Of a stretch of DNA of 64,000 bases, positions 8,972 through 19,402 are shown one piece after another. The notes under the pieces are model-generated. The model did not search any database and was not told where the DNA came from. It worked only from the letters and a program-made list of their open reading frames with translations. The DNA comes from Stagnimonas sp. (GTDB lineage: Bacteria; Pseudomonadota; Gammaproteobacteria; Nevskiales; Nevskiaceae), in contig JAUYNO010000093.1 in NCBI GenBank assembly GCA_030696045.1, forward strand, positions 24,800-88,799, written 5' to 3'. A program made the translations under genes and the position numbers. Each line of letters opens with the position of its first letter. Position 1 is the stretch's first letter.

Positions 8972-11900
8972 GCCAGCCCAACGACAGCTACCACCTGAGC
9001 AATGCCTCGCGCCAGGGGCAGCCGTGGTCGCAGGCGCTGCTCAACCAGAACTGGGATCGCCGCCTTGAGCGTCTGATCGAGTGGCGCCTCTGGGATCGCG
9101 GCTGGATGCTGCCCATCGTGCTGCTGGTCTGCCTGCTGCCCAGCCTTACGGTGATCACCACGCCGCTGTCGTTCTCGGGGCAGGCCCTGTTCGCGCTGGG
9201 CAGCTTCCTGCTGGCGCTATGGTTCAACCGCATCGAGGGGCGGCTGGTCACCCATATCCTGATCCTGCTGTCCTTTCTGGTCAGTACCCGCTATCTCTGG
9301 TGGCGCACCACCGAGTCGATGGGCAACATCTACACCGGCGACGACTACCTCGACATGTTCTTCGCCAGCGGCCTGTTGGCGGCGGAGGCCTATGCCTACA
9401 TCGTGCTGTTGCTCGGCTATTTCCAGGTGCTGTGGCCGCTCAACCGCAAGCCCTCGCCGCTGCCGCGCGAGCTGGCCGAGTGGCCGACGGTGGATATCTA
9501 CATTCCCACCTATAACGAGCCCCTGAAGGTCGTGCGTCCGACCATCCTGGCGGCCTTGGACATCGACTGGCCCAAGGACCGCTTGCGGGTCTATGTGCTG
9601 GACGATGGCAAGCGCCAGCAGTTCAAGGAGTTCTGTGAAGAGGTCGGTGCCACCCACATCACCCGCAATAACTCCCGCCATGCCAAGGCCGGCAATCTCA
9701 ACGCGGCGATGTCGAAGACCGGGGGCGAGTACATCGCCATCTTCGATTGCGACCACATTCCGACCCGCTCCTTCCTGCAGGTGGCGATGGGTTCCTTCCT
9801 GCAGGACCCCAAGCTGGCGATGGTGCAGACCCCGCACCATTTTTTCTCGCCCGATCCGTTCGAGCGCAACCTCGGCACCTTCCGCAAGGTGCCCAACGAG
9901 GGTGAGCTGTTCTACGGCCTGCTGCAGGATGGCAACGACTTCTGGGATGCAACCTTCTTTTGCGGCTCCTGCGCGGTGCTGCGCCGCTCGGCGCTGATGG
10001 AAGTCGGTGGCATCGCGGTCGAGACGGTGACCGAGGATGCCCACACGGCGCTGAAGATGCATCGCCGCGGCTGGAGCACGGCCTACCTCAATATTGCGCA
10101 GGCGGCCGGGCTGGCCACCGAATCGCTGTCGGCCCACGTCGGTCAGCGCATCCGCTGGGCGCGCGGCATGGCGCAGATCTTCCGCATCGACAATCCGCTG
10201 CTCGGGCGCGGTCTGCGGCTGGGCCAACGGCTCTGCTACGCCAATGCCATGCTGCACTTCTTCTACGGCCTGCCGCGCGTGGTGTTCATGACCGCGCCGC
10301 TGTCCTATCTGTTCTTCGAAGCCCACATCATCAATGCCGGCGCCCTGGTCATCGCCATCTACGCGCTGCCGCATATCGCCCATAGCTCGCTCACCAACTC
10401 GCGTATCCAGGGGCCATACCGGCATTCGTTCTGGGCCGAGGTCTACGAGACCGTGCTGGCGACCTACATCCTCGGGCCGACCTTGCTGGCGCTGATCAAT
10501 CCCAAGCTCGGCTCCTTCAACGTCACCGCCAAGGGCGGCATGAACGAGCAGGAATACTTCGACCGGGACATCGCCCAACCCTACCTGGTTCTGCTCTGGC
10601 TGAACCTCGCCGGCTTCGCCTTCGGCTTCCTGCGCGCCTTCAAGCTCAACACCCACGAGGTCGACACCGTGGTGCTGAACATGATGTGGACGGTCTACAA
10701 CCTCATCATCATCGGCGCCGCGCTGGCGGTGGCCTGGGAGTCCAAACAGGTGCGCCGCACGATCCGTATCGAGACCGCGGTGTCGGCGCGGGTACGGGTG
10801 CCGGACGGCCCGGTGGCCGAGGCCAGCACCATCGACATCTCGGAAGGTGGGGTCGGGCTGAAGCTGGCGTCCGCGCTGCCACTACCGCCGGACTCGCAGG
10901 TGATGGTGGCCCTGATCCCCGAGCGTCGCGAGGTGTGGATGCCCGCCAAGGTGGTCCGCTCGCGCGGAGACCGGCTGACCTTGGAGTTTTTACCCTTGTC
11001 GGTCGAACAGGAGCGCCAGCTGGTCTACGCTCTATTTGGGCGCGCCGATGCCTGGGTGACCTGGGCGGCGGCACGTCCGGTGGACCGCATCGGCGAGAGT
11101 TTCCGCGCGGTGCTCGATTTCGGACTCAGCGGCGCGGTACGCGTCGTCAAGATATTTTTCACGAACCTGAAGAAAGCGATCATGACTTTTCTGCTCAACC
11201 TGCTGCCGGCCTCCCTGTCCCGCCGGGTGACGGGAACCCTGCCGGCGGTCCTGATGGTCAGCGCCGGCCTGCTGCTTTCGCCCGCAGCAGTCCGGGCACA
11301 GCAGGAACCCGAGACGGTCCAGGCGGCCGCATCGACGGAAACGCCGACCAATGTCCGCGCCGAGTCGCGGGTGCTGAGCCTGCAGGATCTCGGCGCCCAG
11401 AAGCCGATCCGCCTGCGTGGTGTGACCGGCGAGACCGCCTTGCCGCTGTCGGTGCGCGACGACGAGGTGGTGAGCAAGGCGCGCTTGCGCCTGAAGTACT
11501 CGCACTCGCCGGCCCTGATCATGCCGTTGTCGCACATCAATGTGTTGGTCAACAACGAGCTGGCGGCGACCATTCCGCTCACCACCGACAGCGCTGAAGG
11601 CAACGAGAAGGTGATCGACATCGATCCCAAGCTGTTCGTCGAATACAACCAGCTAGGTCTGCAGCTGATCGCCCACTACACGATGGACTGCGAGGACCCG
11701 GTGCACACCACGCTCTGGGCCATCGTCAGCAACAAATCGGTGCTGGAACTGGAATCGCGGGCGCTGGAACTGCCGCGCGACCTCAACCTGCTGCCCAAAC
11801 CGTTTTTCGACGCCCGCGACTCGCGCAAGCTGACCCTGCCGTTCGTGTTCGCCGGCACGCCGGGGCTGGAGGAACTGGATGCGGCGGGTGTCATCGCGTC

Positions 11901-13494
11901 GTATTTCGGCGCCCTGGCCGATTATCGCGGCGCCAGTTACCCGACCTATGTCAACCGGCTGCCGATGGGCAACGCCGTGGTGTTTGTCACCGGCACCAGG
12001 CTGCCGGCGGGCTTGAGCCTGCCGGGGGACAGCAGCAGCTCCAAGATCATGCTGGTGGCCAACCCGCGCGATCCCACGGCCTCGTTGCTGGTGATCCGCG
12101 CCGCCGCCGGCGAGGGCTTGAAGATCGCGGCGCGCGCCATGGCGTTGGGCACGCAGGCCCTGGCTGGCAGCGAAACGGCGATTCGCGAATTCACCGAGCC
12201 CGCCGCCCGCAAGGCCTATGACGCACCGCGCTGGATCCCCACCGACCGCCCGGTGCGGCTGGGCGAAATCGCCAAGCCCTGGCAGCTGGAAGCCGCCGGC
12301 CTCTACCCGGACGCGCTGCGGGTTCCCTTCCACGCGCCACCGGATCTGTTCACCTGGCGCAGCAAAGGCATGAAGCTGGGCCTGAAGTACCGCTACACGC
12401 CCACGGTCGGCAGCAAGTCGACGCTCAATATCAACATCAACAACGAGTTCGTCGAGGCCATCGCGCTGTCCTACAGCGGCGAGGACAAGGCCGCCGAGCA
12501 GCGCATCAAGCTGCCCTTCATTGCCCAGTACGAGTCGGTCAACGAGGCCACTGTGTTCGTGCCGGACTACAAGTTCAGCGCCGACAACACCCTGCAATTC
12601 CAGTACTACTTCGAGCGCAAGAAGGAAGGTGCCTGCAAGGACGCGGTGATCGACAACCTGCGCGGCGCCATCGACCAGGATTCGACCATCGACCTGTCGC
12701 CGTTCCCGCACTACACCGCACTGCCGGAACTGACGCTGTTCGCCAACGGCGGGTTCCCGTTCACCAAGTTCGCCGACTTGGGCCAGACCGCGATCGTGAT
12801 TCCGGAGACCCTTAACCCGGAAGAGGTCGAGTCCTACCTGACCATCATGGGCCGGATCGGCAATGCCACCGGCTTCCCGGCCTACCGGTTCAAGCTCGGT
12901 CGGGCTGGCGACATCGAATCCTTCGCCGACAACGACATTCTGGTGTTTGGCGCCGCCGGCAACCAGCCGCTGCTGGAACGCTGGGCCGACGAGATGCCTA
13001 TGGCCCTGGTCGGCGGCACCACCCGGCTGAACGTGATCGGCCCGATCGAGCGCGCCCGGGCGCGCTGGCAGGGGCGGGATCTGGGTGGCGCGGTCGACCA
13101 CGCTGGCCGGGTGATCCTGGAAGCCGGACGCTCGCTGGGCGCGATCATGAGCTTCGAGTCACCGCTGTCGTCCAAGCGCACCGTGGTGGTGATGACGGCC
13201 GGCGATTCCAAGCGCCTCACCGAAGTCACCAACCTGTTCACCGAGCCGGGCAAGGCGCAGTTCGTGCGCGGCGATCTGGTGCTGTTCAACGGCGGTCAGA
13301 TCAACAATTACCAGCTGGGCAGCCAGTACTACGTCGGCAGTCTGCCGCTGCTGACCAAGCTGCGCTGGATCTTCTCCCAGCAGCCCCTGGTCCTGATCCT
13401 GCTCTGCGCCCTGGCGGCCCTGCTGCTGGCCACGGTGCTGTATCGGGTGCTCCGGCGCATGGCCCTGGTACGCAAGACCGGAGGCGGGCACTGA
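8968..13494 (+). CDS. bcsAB: Cellulose synthase catalytic and regulatory subunit fusion BcsAB
   Basis: A single 1508-residue polypeptide joins BcsA (about 1-735) and BcsB (about 740-1508), as in Komagataeibacter AcsAB. BcsA polymerises UDP-glucose and moves the glucan through the inner membrane: the family-2 glycosyltransferase motifs DDG (about 212), DCD (about 262), TED (about 355) and QRIRW (about 393) are intact. A PilZ domain follows (RRTIR, then DISEGG, about 595-690), so cyclic-di-GMP activation is expected. The fusion point carries a signal-peptide-like segment from Met739, MTFLLNLL to ...RAQQ. BcsB ends with one membrane anchor near 1475-1495. Confidence 0.96.
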   Translation: MSQPNDSYHLSNASRQGQPWSQALLNQNWDRRLERLIEWRLWDRGWMLPIVLLVCLLPSLTVITTPLSFSGQALFALGSFLLALWFNRIEGRLVTHILILLSFLVSTRYLWWRTTESMGNIYTGDDYLDMFFASGLLAAEAYAYIVLLLGYFQVLWPLNRKPSPLPRELAEWPTVDIYIPTYNEPLKVVRPTILAALDIDWPKDRLRVYVLDDGKRQQFKEFCEEVGATHITRNNSRHAKAGNLNAAMSKTGGEYIAIFDCDHIPTRSFLQVAMGSFLQDPKLAMVQTPHHFFSPDPFERNLGTFRKVPNEGELFYGLLQDGNDFWDATFFCGSCAVLRRSALMEVGGIAVETVTEDAHTALKMHRRGWSTAYLNIAQAAGLATESLSAHVGQRIRWARGMAQIFRIDNPLLGRGLRLGQRLCYANAMLHFFYGLPRVVFMTAPLSYLFFEAHIINAGALVIAIYALPHIAHSSLTNSRIQGPYRHSFWAEVYETVLATYILGPTLLALINPKLGSFNVTAKGGMNEQEYFDRDIAQPYLVLLWLNLAGFAFGFLRAFKLNTHEVDTVVLNMMWTVYNLIIIGAALAVAWESKQVRRTIRIETAVSARVRVPDGPVAEASTIDISEGGVGLKLASALPLPPDSQVMVALIPERREVWMPAKVVRSRGDRLTLEFLPLSVEQERQLVYALFGRADAWVTWAAARPVDRIGESFRAVLDFGLSGAVRVVKIFFTNLKKAIMTFLLNLLPASLSRRVTGTLPAVLMVSAGLLLSPAAVRAQQEPETVQAAASTETPTNVRAESRVLSLQDLGAQKPIRLRGVTGETALPLSVRDDEVVSKARLRLKYSHSPALIMPLSHINVLVNNELAATIPLTTDSAEGNEKVIDIDPKLFVEYNQLGLQLIAHYTMDCEDPVHTTLWAIVSNKSVLELESRALELPRDLNLLPKPFFDARDSRKLTLPFVFAGTPGLEELDAAGVIASYFGALADYRGASYPTYVNRLPMGNAVVFVTGTRLPAGLSLPGDSSSSKIMLVANPRDPTASLLVIRAAAGEGLKIAARAMALGTQALAGSETAIREFTEPAARKAYDAPRWIPTDRPVRLGEIAKPWQLEAAGLYPDALRVPFHAPPDLFTWRSKGMKLGLKYRYTPTVGSKSTLNININNEFVEAIALSYSGEDKAAEQRIKLPFIAQYESVNEATVFVPDYKFSADNTLQFQYYFERKKEGACKDAVIDNLRGAIDQDSTIDLSPFPHYTALPELTLFANGGFPFTKFADLGQTAIVIPETLNPEEVESYLTIMGRIGNATGFPAYRFKLGRAGDIESFADNDILVFGAAGNQPLLERWADEMPMALVGGTTRLNVIGPIERARARWQGRDLGGAVDHAGRVILEAGRSLGAIMSFESPLSSKRTVVVMTAGDSKRLTEVTNLFTEPGKAQFVRGDLVLFNGGQINNYQLGSQYYVGSLPLLTKLRWIFSQQPLVLILLCALAALLLATVLYRVLRRMALVRKTGGGH

Positions 13495-13511
13495 CCGCCG
13501 CGTGCTGAGCC

Positions 13512-14678
13512 ATGAAGTGGCTGGCGGCGGCATTGATCGCCGCAGTGACGCTGGCGGCCTTGGCTGGCGCGCTGTGGTACTGGCAGTGGACCCGCCCCTG
13601 GCAGGCCTGGCGCGACTACTCGCGGGTCTTCATCCAGGCCGATGGTCGGGTGGTGGACCGCACCGCTGCTGATCGCAGTACCTCGGAAGGGCAGGCCTAT
13701 TCGCTGTTCTTCGCCCTGGTTGCCGACGACAGGGCCGCCTTCGAGCGCATCCTGCGCTGGACCGGCGACAACCTCTGCGCCGGCAAGCCGGGCGAGCAGC
13801 TGCCGGCCTGGCTATGGGGGCGCCGCGATGACGGCAGCTGGGGGGTCAAGGACGAGAACCCGGCCGCCGATGCCGATCTCTGGATCGTCTACAGCCTGCT
13901 GGAGGCGGATCGGCTCTGGGGCCGCCCTGACTGGCGACGGCTGGCGGCGCGGATGCTGGCGCTGATCAAGGCGCGGGAGCTGGCCGAGATTCCAGGCGTA
14001 GGCACCATGCTGCTGCCGGCGCCGCAGGGGTTTCAGCTGGAGGATGGCAGCTGGCGACTCAATCCGAGCTATCTGCCGGAGTTCCAGCTGCGCTATCTGT
14101 CCGCGGTCGATGCCGGCGGCCCCTGGGCGGCGGTCTGGGGCAATCATCTGCGCCAGATGCAGGCCCTGTTGCGGCGCGGACTGGCGCCGGACTGGTATCA
14201 GATCAGCCCGGCTGGCGCGCCGGTCCGCGACACCGTCAGCGGCGGGCGTGGCAGCTACGACGCCATCCGGGTCTACCTCTGGGCCGGCTTGACCGAGGCC
14301 GGCAGCACTGGCGGCGGCAAAGGCAATGCCTTGCTCAGTCTGCTGCGGCCGTATGCGGCGCTGCTTGCCGTCCACGGTCTGCCACCGGAAAACCTGGATT
14401 TCGAAAGCGGCGAGACCTCGGGCGGAGCGCCGCTCGGCTTCTCCGCCGCTGTGTTGCCTTTCCTTGCGAGAGTGGATGAAGATACCGCTGCAATCCAGCG
14501 ACGCCGCTTGAAAATCAGCCGCCAGCAGGGGGAGACCGGGAATCTCGGATCGCCGCCACATTATTACGATCAGGTGCTGGCGCTTTTCGGTGAGGGGTGG
14601 AGCGACAAGCGATACCAATTCGACTCAGAAGGGCGGGTCATTCCACGATGGTCAAAGACATGCTGCGATTGGCTCTGA
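13512..14678 (+). CDS. bcsZ: Cellulase BcsZ (glycoside hydrolase family 8)
   Basis: Endo-beta-1,4-glucanase of family GH8 (388 residues), the periplasmic accessory cellulase of bcs operons that trims nascent glucan. An N-terminal hydrophobic segment (about residues 3-23) acts as signal or anchor. The acid residue lies in STSEGQAYSLFF near residue 59 and the second carboxylate in ADADLWIVYSLLEA near residue 120. The gene runs 31 nt into bcsC, so the two are translationally linked. Confidence 0.93.
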   Translation: MKWLAAALIAAVTLAALAGALWYWQWTRPWQAWRDYSRVFIQADGRVVDRTAADRSTSEGQAYSLFFALVADDRAAFERILRWTGDNLCAGKPGEQLPAWLWGRRDDGSWGVKDENPAADADLWIVYSLLEADRLWGRPDWRRLAARMLALIKARELAEIPGVGTMLLPAPQGFQLEDGSWRLNPSYLPEFQLRYLSAVDAGGPWAAVWGNHLRQMQALLRRGLAPDWYQISPAGAPVRDTVSGGRGSYDAIRVYLWAGLTEAGSTGGGKGNALLSLLRPYAALLAVHGLPPENLDFESGETSGGAPLGFSAAVLPFLARVDEDTAAIQRRRLKISRQQGETGNLGSPPHYYDQVLALFGEGWSDKRYQFDSEGRVIPRWSKTCCDWL

Positions 14679-17600
14679 TCAGCGTCGTGCTGGCGCTCGG
14701 CCTGCCATTCGCGAGCCAGGCCGAGACCGCCAGCGGTAGCGATCAGCTGGCCACCCAGGCGCGCTACTGGGAGGGCAAGGGCCGCTACGACCTGGCCCGC
14801 GAGAACTGGCTCAAGCTCTTGCGTGCCTCGCCGGACAATCCCACCGCCCTGTCCGGACTGGTGAATGCCGAGGCGATCAGCGGCCGGGCCGCCGCCGCCC
14901 AGGTCTATCTCGACCGGCTCAAGGAAGCGCATCCGGAGCACCCCGACCTGCGCCGGCTGGAGGCCCAGATCCGCCAGGGCAGCTATGACCAGGACAAGCT
15001 GGGGCCGGCGCGCACCCTGGCCCGGCAGGGCAAGTACCAGCAGGCCGTCGAGGCCTACCGCGCGCTGTTCAACAACGAAATTCCGGGCGGCCGCCTGGGG
15101 CTGGAGTACTACCAGACCCTGGCCGGCACCGACGATGGCTGGCAGCCGGCCCGTGCCGGCATCGAAAAACTCGCGCAGGATAATTTCGACGAGCCGATCT
15201 ACCAGCTGGCCCTGGCCCAGCACCTGACCTACCGCGAAAGCACTCGGCGGCAAGGCATTGCCCGCCTGGCCGAACTCGGTCGCGAAGCCGCGGTGGCGAC
15301 GCCGGCGCGACAGGCCTGGCGGCAGGGCCTGCTCTGGCTCGACGCCAAGACCGGCGATGAGAGCCTGTATCAGACTTACCTGAAGCAGGTCGGCGAAGAC
15401 CCGCAACTGGCAGCCAAGCTGGCTGCGCTTCGCAGCGGCGGCGCTGTCGCTGGCGTTTCGGTAGGCGGCCGCATCGCCAGCCTGCCACCGGAACCCACCG
15501 CCGAGGAGTTGCGCGGCCGCTTGGTGAAAACCGCGTTCGACGCGCTCAACGACGGCAAGCTGGAACTGGCGGAAGCGCAGTTCCTCCAGGCGATGCGCGA
15601 GTACGGCGAGAGTGCGGACGCGCTCGGCGGGCTCGGCATTGTCCGCCTGCGCCAGGAAGCCTATCCGGAGGCCGCCGATCTGCTGCAACGAGCCTCCAGC
15701 CGCGACAAGAAGCGCGCCGGGCGCTGGAAAGACGCGCTCGACACGGCGCGCTTCTGGGAAGCGGTCCGTGGCGCCGAAGCCGCCCGCAAGGCCGGCAACA
15801 GCGCCCAGTCCGAGCGCCTGCTGCGGCGGGCACTGGCGATGGATGCCAAGCGCAGCGCTGCGGAGCCTTCCGTGGCGTCCAGCCTGGCCGATGTCCTGGT
15901 CGAGCAGGAGCAGCTGGCCGAGGCCGAGAAAATCTATCGCGAGGTGTTGCGTCGGCATCCCGACAACAGCGATGCGCTGCGCGGTCTGATCGGCCTGTTG
16001 GCGCGCGACAAGCGGCTCGCGGAAGCGATCGCGGTCGCCGAGCGGGCGCCGGTGGAAGTCCGCGCCCAACTCGGCAGCTTCGGTGTGCTGAAAGCCCAGT
16101 ACCTGCGCGACCAGGCCGCCGAGGCCCTGCGCCTGAAGGACGAAGTCCGGGCCGAGGGTCTGCTGCGCGAGGCGCTGCTGGTCGATCCCGAGAGCCCCTG
16201 GACCCGCCTGGACCTGGCGCGCATCTATCAGGGCCAGAAGCGGGTGCGCGAGGCCAACACCCTGATCGACGGCCTGCTGGCGCCCGGTTCTGGGCCGGTG
16301 CAGGGCGAGGCGCTGTTCATCAAGGCGCTGCTACTGGCCGAGCAGCAGAACTGGTACGAGGGCCTGCAGTTGCTGGAGCAGATCGAACCGGGCGCGCGCA
16401 CCACCGGCATGGCCGATCTGCAGAAGCGCCTCTGGGTGCGATACCAGACCCAGCGCGCCGGCGTTTATTCCCGCTTGGGTCAGCCCGGCGAGGCGGCCCG
16501 GATACTGGCGGAAGTCGAACCCCATGTTGGCGAGACGCCCGAGCTGCTGGGCGCGCTCGCCAGCGCCTACGCCGATGTCGGCGACGAGAACCGCGCGCTG
16601 CGCTACATCCGGCAGGCGCTCAGCCGTACCGCTGGCGCCAGCCAGCCCCTGCGCCTGCAGTACGCCAGCCTGCTGTTCAAGCTGCGCCAGGATGCCGAGT
16701 TCGAGGTGGTGATGGAGGACCTGCTGCGCCAGGGCGGGCTCGACCCGCAGCAGAGCGTGGACCTGGCCAACCTGCGCATCGCCTACCGCTTGCGCCAGGC
16801 CGACCTGGTGCGCGAGGAGGGCGATCTCGCCCGGGCCTACGAGTACCTGCAGCCGCTGCTCCGGGTCAATCCCAATGATCCGCGCCTGATGATGGCGCTG
16901 GCGCGGCTCTACAACGATTCCCGTGATTACGAGAAGGCCTACGGCATCTACCAGAAGGTGCTGGCGCAGAACGACAAGGAGATCGACGCCTACAAGGGCG
17001 CAGTCAACGCCGCCCTGTCGCTGGCGCGCTGGGACGAGGCCGATGCCCTGTTGGAGCGCGCCTTCGTGATCGAACCCAACAATCCCCGCCTGTACGCCCT
17101 GGCCGGGCGCTCGGCGCGCGGCCGGGGCGACGATGGCCGCGCCCTGCAGCTGTTCCAGCAGGCCCTGCGGCTGGATGCCGAACTGGGCGGCGAGGCCGGC
17201 GGCAATCCCTTCAGCAACTCGCAGCCGCTATTGCAGCTGATCGACCCCAGCGCGGCCGGCGGCTACCCGGCCTATCCGTCCGGAATCCGGGCCGAGGCCG
17301 CACCGCCTCGACCACCGCCGATACAGCTCGCGTCGGCCGACGGTTTTTTTGAGGTTCGCGCCGACCGAGCGCTTCGCCCCGCCGCGAAGAAGAAGGTCGC
17401 TACTCCGGCACCATTGCCGGCCCGCAGGATCGCCGTTCGCGGTAAGCAGGAGTCCCGTCCGGCGCGCCTGAGCCGCCTCGCCTGGAACCGGGGCGATGTG
17501 GCCTTGCCGGCGCCGCGCGGTCGGGGCCGCCTGTGGAAGGTATCGACGCCACCCGGCAGCGGCAGTTCCAGCCCTGCCAGTGGCAGCCTGGACCGACCCA

Positions 17601-19402
17601 GCGGCTACTGGACGGAAGAACCCCAGGCCGGCGGCGGGAAGTCCTCCTACCGCTACGTCGAGGGCACGCCTCCCAGCACCGTGCCGACGGCACCGGATAC
17701 GGTCTATCGCAGCGGCAGCAGTTATTCGGCGCCCTACGGCGCGGGCAGCCGGTCGCCGGTGCCGGTCGCGCCGGCCACGGCCGGCGAGTTTCCGGCACCG
17801 CGCCGGCCCGGGCCTGGTATGAGCCCCAGCCTCAGCAAGCCGCGTCCCTCCCTGCGCGACGAAGTGATGGGCAACATCGCCGACATCAACCGGGACGGGC
17901 AGGGCAGCGCCACCGGTGGCACGCCGGCACCGCAGATCTATTACGGCGATGGCTACGGGGTCTACGAGGTGCCGCGCATCGACGGCCCGTATCAGGCGCC
18001 GCAGCCGGTCTACCGCGAGGCGGTACCGGGCTATCCGTCGCCGGTCTACCGCGCGCCGGTGCAGACGGTGCCACCCCCACCGGCGTCGACGGTCCGGCGC
18101 GGGCCGGTGCTGGACCCGCGCCTCAGCAATCCGGAATACCTGCTCAGTCAGCAGAACGAGAGCAAGGAGGATCGCCAGCAGATCCTCAAGGAGATCGGCG
18201 ACCTGCGCGCACGCCGCAGCCCCTACGCCCAGCTCGGCATGGGCCTGCGCTCGCGCGATGGCTCGCCAGGCCTGGACCGGCTCTACGACATCGAGGCGCC
18301 GGTTGAAGTCGGTTTCCCGGCCACCGAGGCCGGCCGCTTCAAGATCCGTGCGGTGCCGGTCTATCTCGACGCCGGCACCCTGTCCGGTCGCAACGTGCCC
18401 TTGTTCGGCACCCTGGGCCTGGCCACCGCCCTGACCTCCGCCAACGGCGACGATCCCGCCGATATCACCGGTCGGCGTTTCAGCCAGTCGGCTTCGGGGG
18501 TGGCGGTTGGTCTGGGCTATGAGGTGGGGGAGTTCAAGGCCGATATCGGCACCTCGCCACTGGGCTTCCCGGTCGAGACCCTGGTAGGCGGCATCAACTG
18601 GCGGCCGTCGATGGGCCGCACCAGCTTCAAGATTGATGTCGCGCGGCGCTCGGTGACCGACAGCCTGCTGTCCTATGCCGGCGTCCGCGATCCCGGCACC
18701 GGGCTGATCTGGGGCGGTGTCACCAAGACCGGCGGCCGGCTCGACGTCGCCTTCGATCTCGGCCGCTATGGCGTTTACGGCAACGGCAGTTACCACGTGC
18801 TGGACGGCGAGTACCTGCCGCAGAACAGCGTGGTCGAAATCGGCGGCGGCCTGTACGCGCGGGCCATCGAGACCCGCAACAACCGAGTGACCTACGGCCT
18901 GAACCTTACCGCCTTCGGCTACGAAAAGAACCTGCGCCGATTCAGCTTCGGCCATGGCGGCTACTTCAGCCCGCAGTCCTACTTCGCGGTCAGCGTGCCG
19001 GTGGAGTGGGAAGGCCATCAGAACCGTTTCAGCTACAAGGTCAGCGGCGCCTTCGGCCTGCAGAGCTTCAGCGAGGATGGCGCCGGCTTCTATCCCTCCG
19101 ACGTCGGCCTGGCCGACGCCTATGCGGACGCCCTGGAACTGGCCGACCCGGAGCTGCAACTGTCGGGCGGCTATCCGTCCAAGCAGTCGACCGGCGTTGG
19201 CTTCAGCTTCGCCGGCCAGTTCGAGTACATGCTCGACACCAATCTGGTGGCGGGTGCGCGGCTGTCGCTGGACAACGCCCGCGATTATCAGGAAGGCAGC
19301 GCCCTGGGCTATCTGCGCTACAACTTCTATCCGCAGGTGCGGGTCAATAATCCGCCGGCCCTGTTGCTGCCCTACTTCAATTACGGGGATCCCCGCCTAT
19401 GA
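14648..19402 (+). CDS. bcsC: Cellulose export outer-membrane protein BcsC
   Basis: 1584 residues, much longer than the about 1160 of E. coli BcsC. A signal peptide (cut after about FASQA) leads into TPR repeats to about residue 850. A Pro/Ser/Tyr/Gly-rich linker of some 340 residues follows, with repeated PVYR and PPP, and then the BcsC C-terminal domain (about 1198-1584), which forms the 16-strand outer-membrane pore for cellulose. The start at 14648 is chosen because MVKDMLRLAL gives a clean signal peptide; the ATG at 14660 is an alternative. The stop overlaps the lipoprotein start as ATGA. Confidence 0.93.
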   Translation: MVKDMLRLALISVVLALGLPFASQAETASGSDQLATQARYWEGKGRYDLARENWLKLLRASPDNPTALSGLVNAEAISGRAAAAQVYLDRLKEAHPEHPDLRRLEAQIRQGSYDQDKLGPARTLARQGKYQQAVEAYRALFNNEIPGGRLGLEYYQTLAGTDDGWQPARAGIEKLAQDNFDEPIYQLALAQHLTYRESTRRQGIARLAELGREAAVATPARQAWRQGLLWLDAKTGDESLYQTYLKQVGEDPQLAAKLAALRSGGAVAGVSVGGRIASLPPEPTAEELRGRLVKTAFDALNDGKLELAEAQFLQAMREYGESADALGGLGIVRLRQEAYPEAADLLQRASSRDKKRAGRWKDALDTARFWEAVRGAEAARKAGNSAQSERLLRRALAMDAKRSAAEPSVASSLADVLVEQEQLAEAEKIYREVLRRHPDNSDALRGLIGLLARDKRLAEAIAVAERAPVEVRAQLGSFGVLKAQYLRDQAAEALRLKDEVRAEGLLREALLVDPESPWTRLDLARIYQGQKRVREANTLIDGLLAPGSGPVQGEALFIKALLLAEQQNWYEGLQLLEQIEPGARTTGMADLQKRLWVRYQTQRAGVYSRLGQPGEAARILAEVEPHVGETPELLGALASAYADVGDENRALRYIRQALSRTAGASQPLRLQYASLLFKLRQDAEFEVVMEDLLRQGGLDPQQSVDLANLRIAYRLRQADLVREEGDLARAYEYLQPLLRVNPNDPRLMMALARLYNDSRDYEKAYGIYQKVLAQNDKEIDAYKGAVNAALSLARWDEADALLERAFVIEPNNPRLYALAGRSARGRGDDGRALQLFQQALRLDAELGGEAGGNPFSNSQPLLQLIDPSAAGGYPAYPSGIRAEAAPPRPPPIQLASADGFFEVRADRALRPAAKKKVATPAPLPARRIAVRGKQESRPARLSRLAWNRGDVALPAPRGRGRLWKVSTPPGSGSSSPASGSLDRPSGYWTEEPQAGGGKSSYRYVEGTPPSTVPTAPDTVYRSGSSYSAPYGAGSRSPVPVAPATAGEFPAPRRPGPGMSPSLSKPRPSLRDEVMGNIADINRDGQGSATGGTPAPQIYYGDGYGVYEVPRIDGPYQAPQPVYREAVPGYPSPVYRAPVQTVPPPPASTVRRGPVLDPRLSNPEYLLSQQNESKEDRQQILKEIGDLRARRSPYAQLGMGLRSRDGSPGLDRLYDIEAPVEVGFPATEAGRFKIRAVPVYLDAGTLSGRNVPLFGTLGLATALTSANGDDPADITGRRFSQSASGVAVGLGYEVGEFKADIGTSPLGFPVETLVGGINWRPSMGRTSFKIDVARRSVTDSLLSYAGVRDPGTGLIWGGVTKTGGRLDVAFDLGRYGVYGNGSYHVLDGEYLPQNSVVEIGGGLYARAIETRNNRVTYGLNLTAFGYEKNLRRFSFGHGGYFSPQSYFAVSVPVEWEGHQNRFSYKVSGAFGLQSFSEDGAGFYPSDVGLADAYADALELADPELQLSGGYPSKQSTGVGFSFAGQFEYMLDTNLVAGARLSLDNARDYQEGSALGYLRYNFYPQVRVNNPPALLLPYFNYGDPRL

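Noticed and set aside
17228..19159. A 643-codon minus-strand frame opposite bcsC
   Set aside because: Antisense of the TPR/linker/barrel region; no homology-like motifs.
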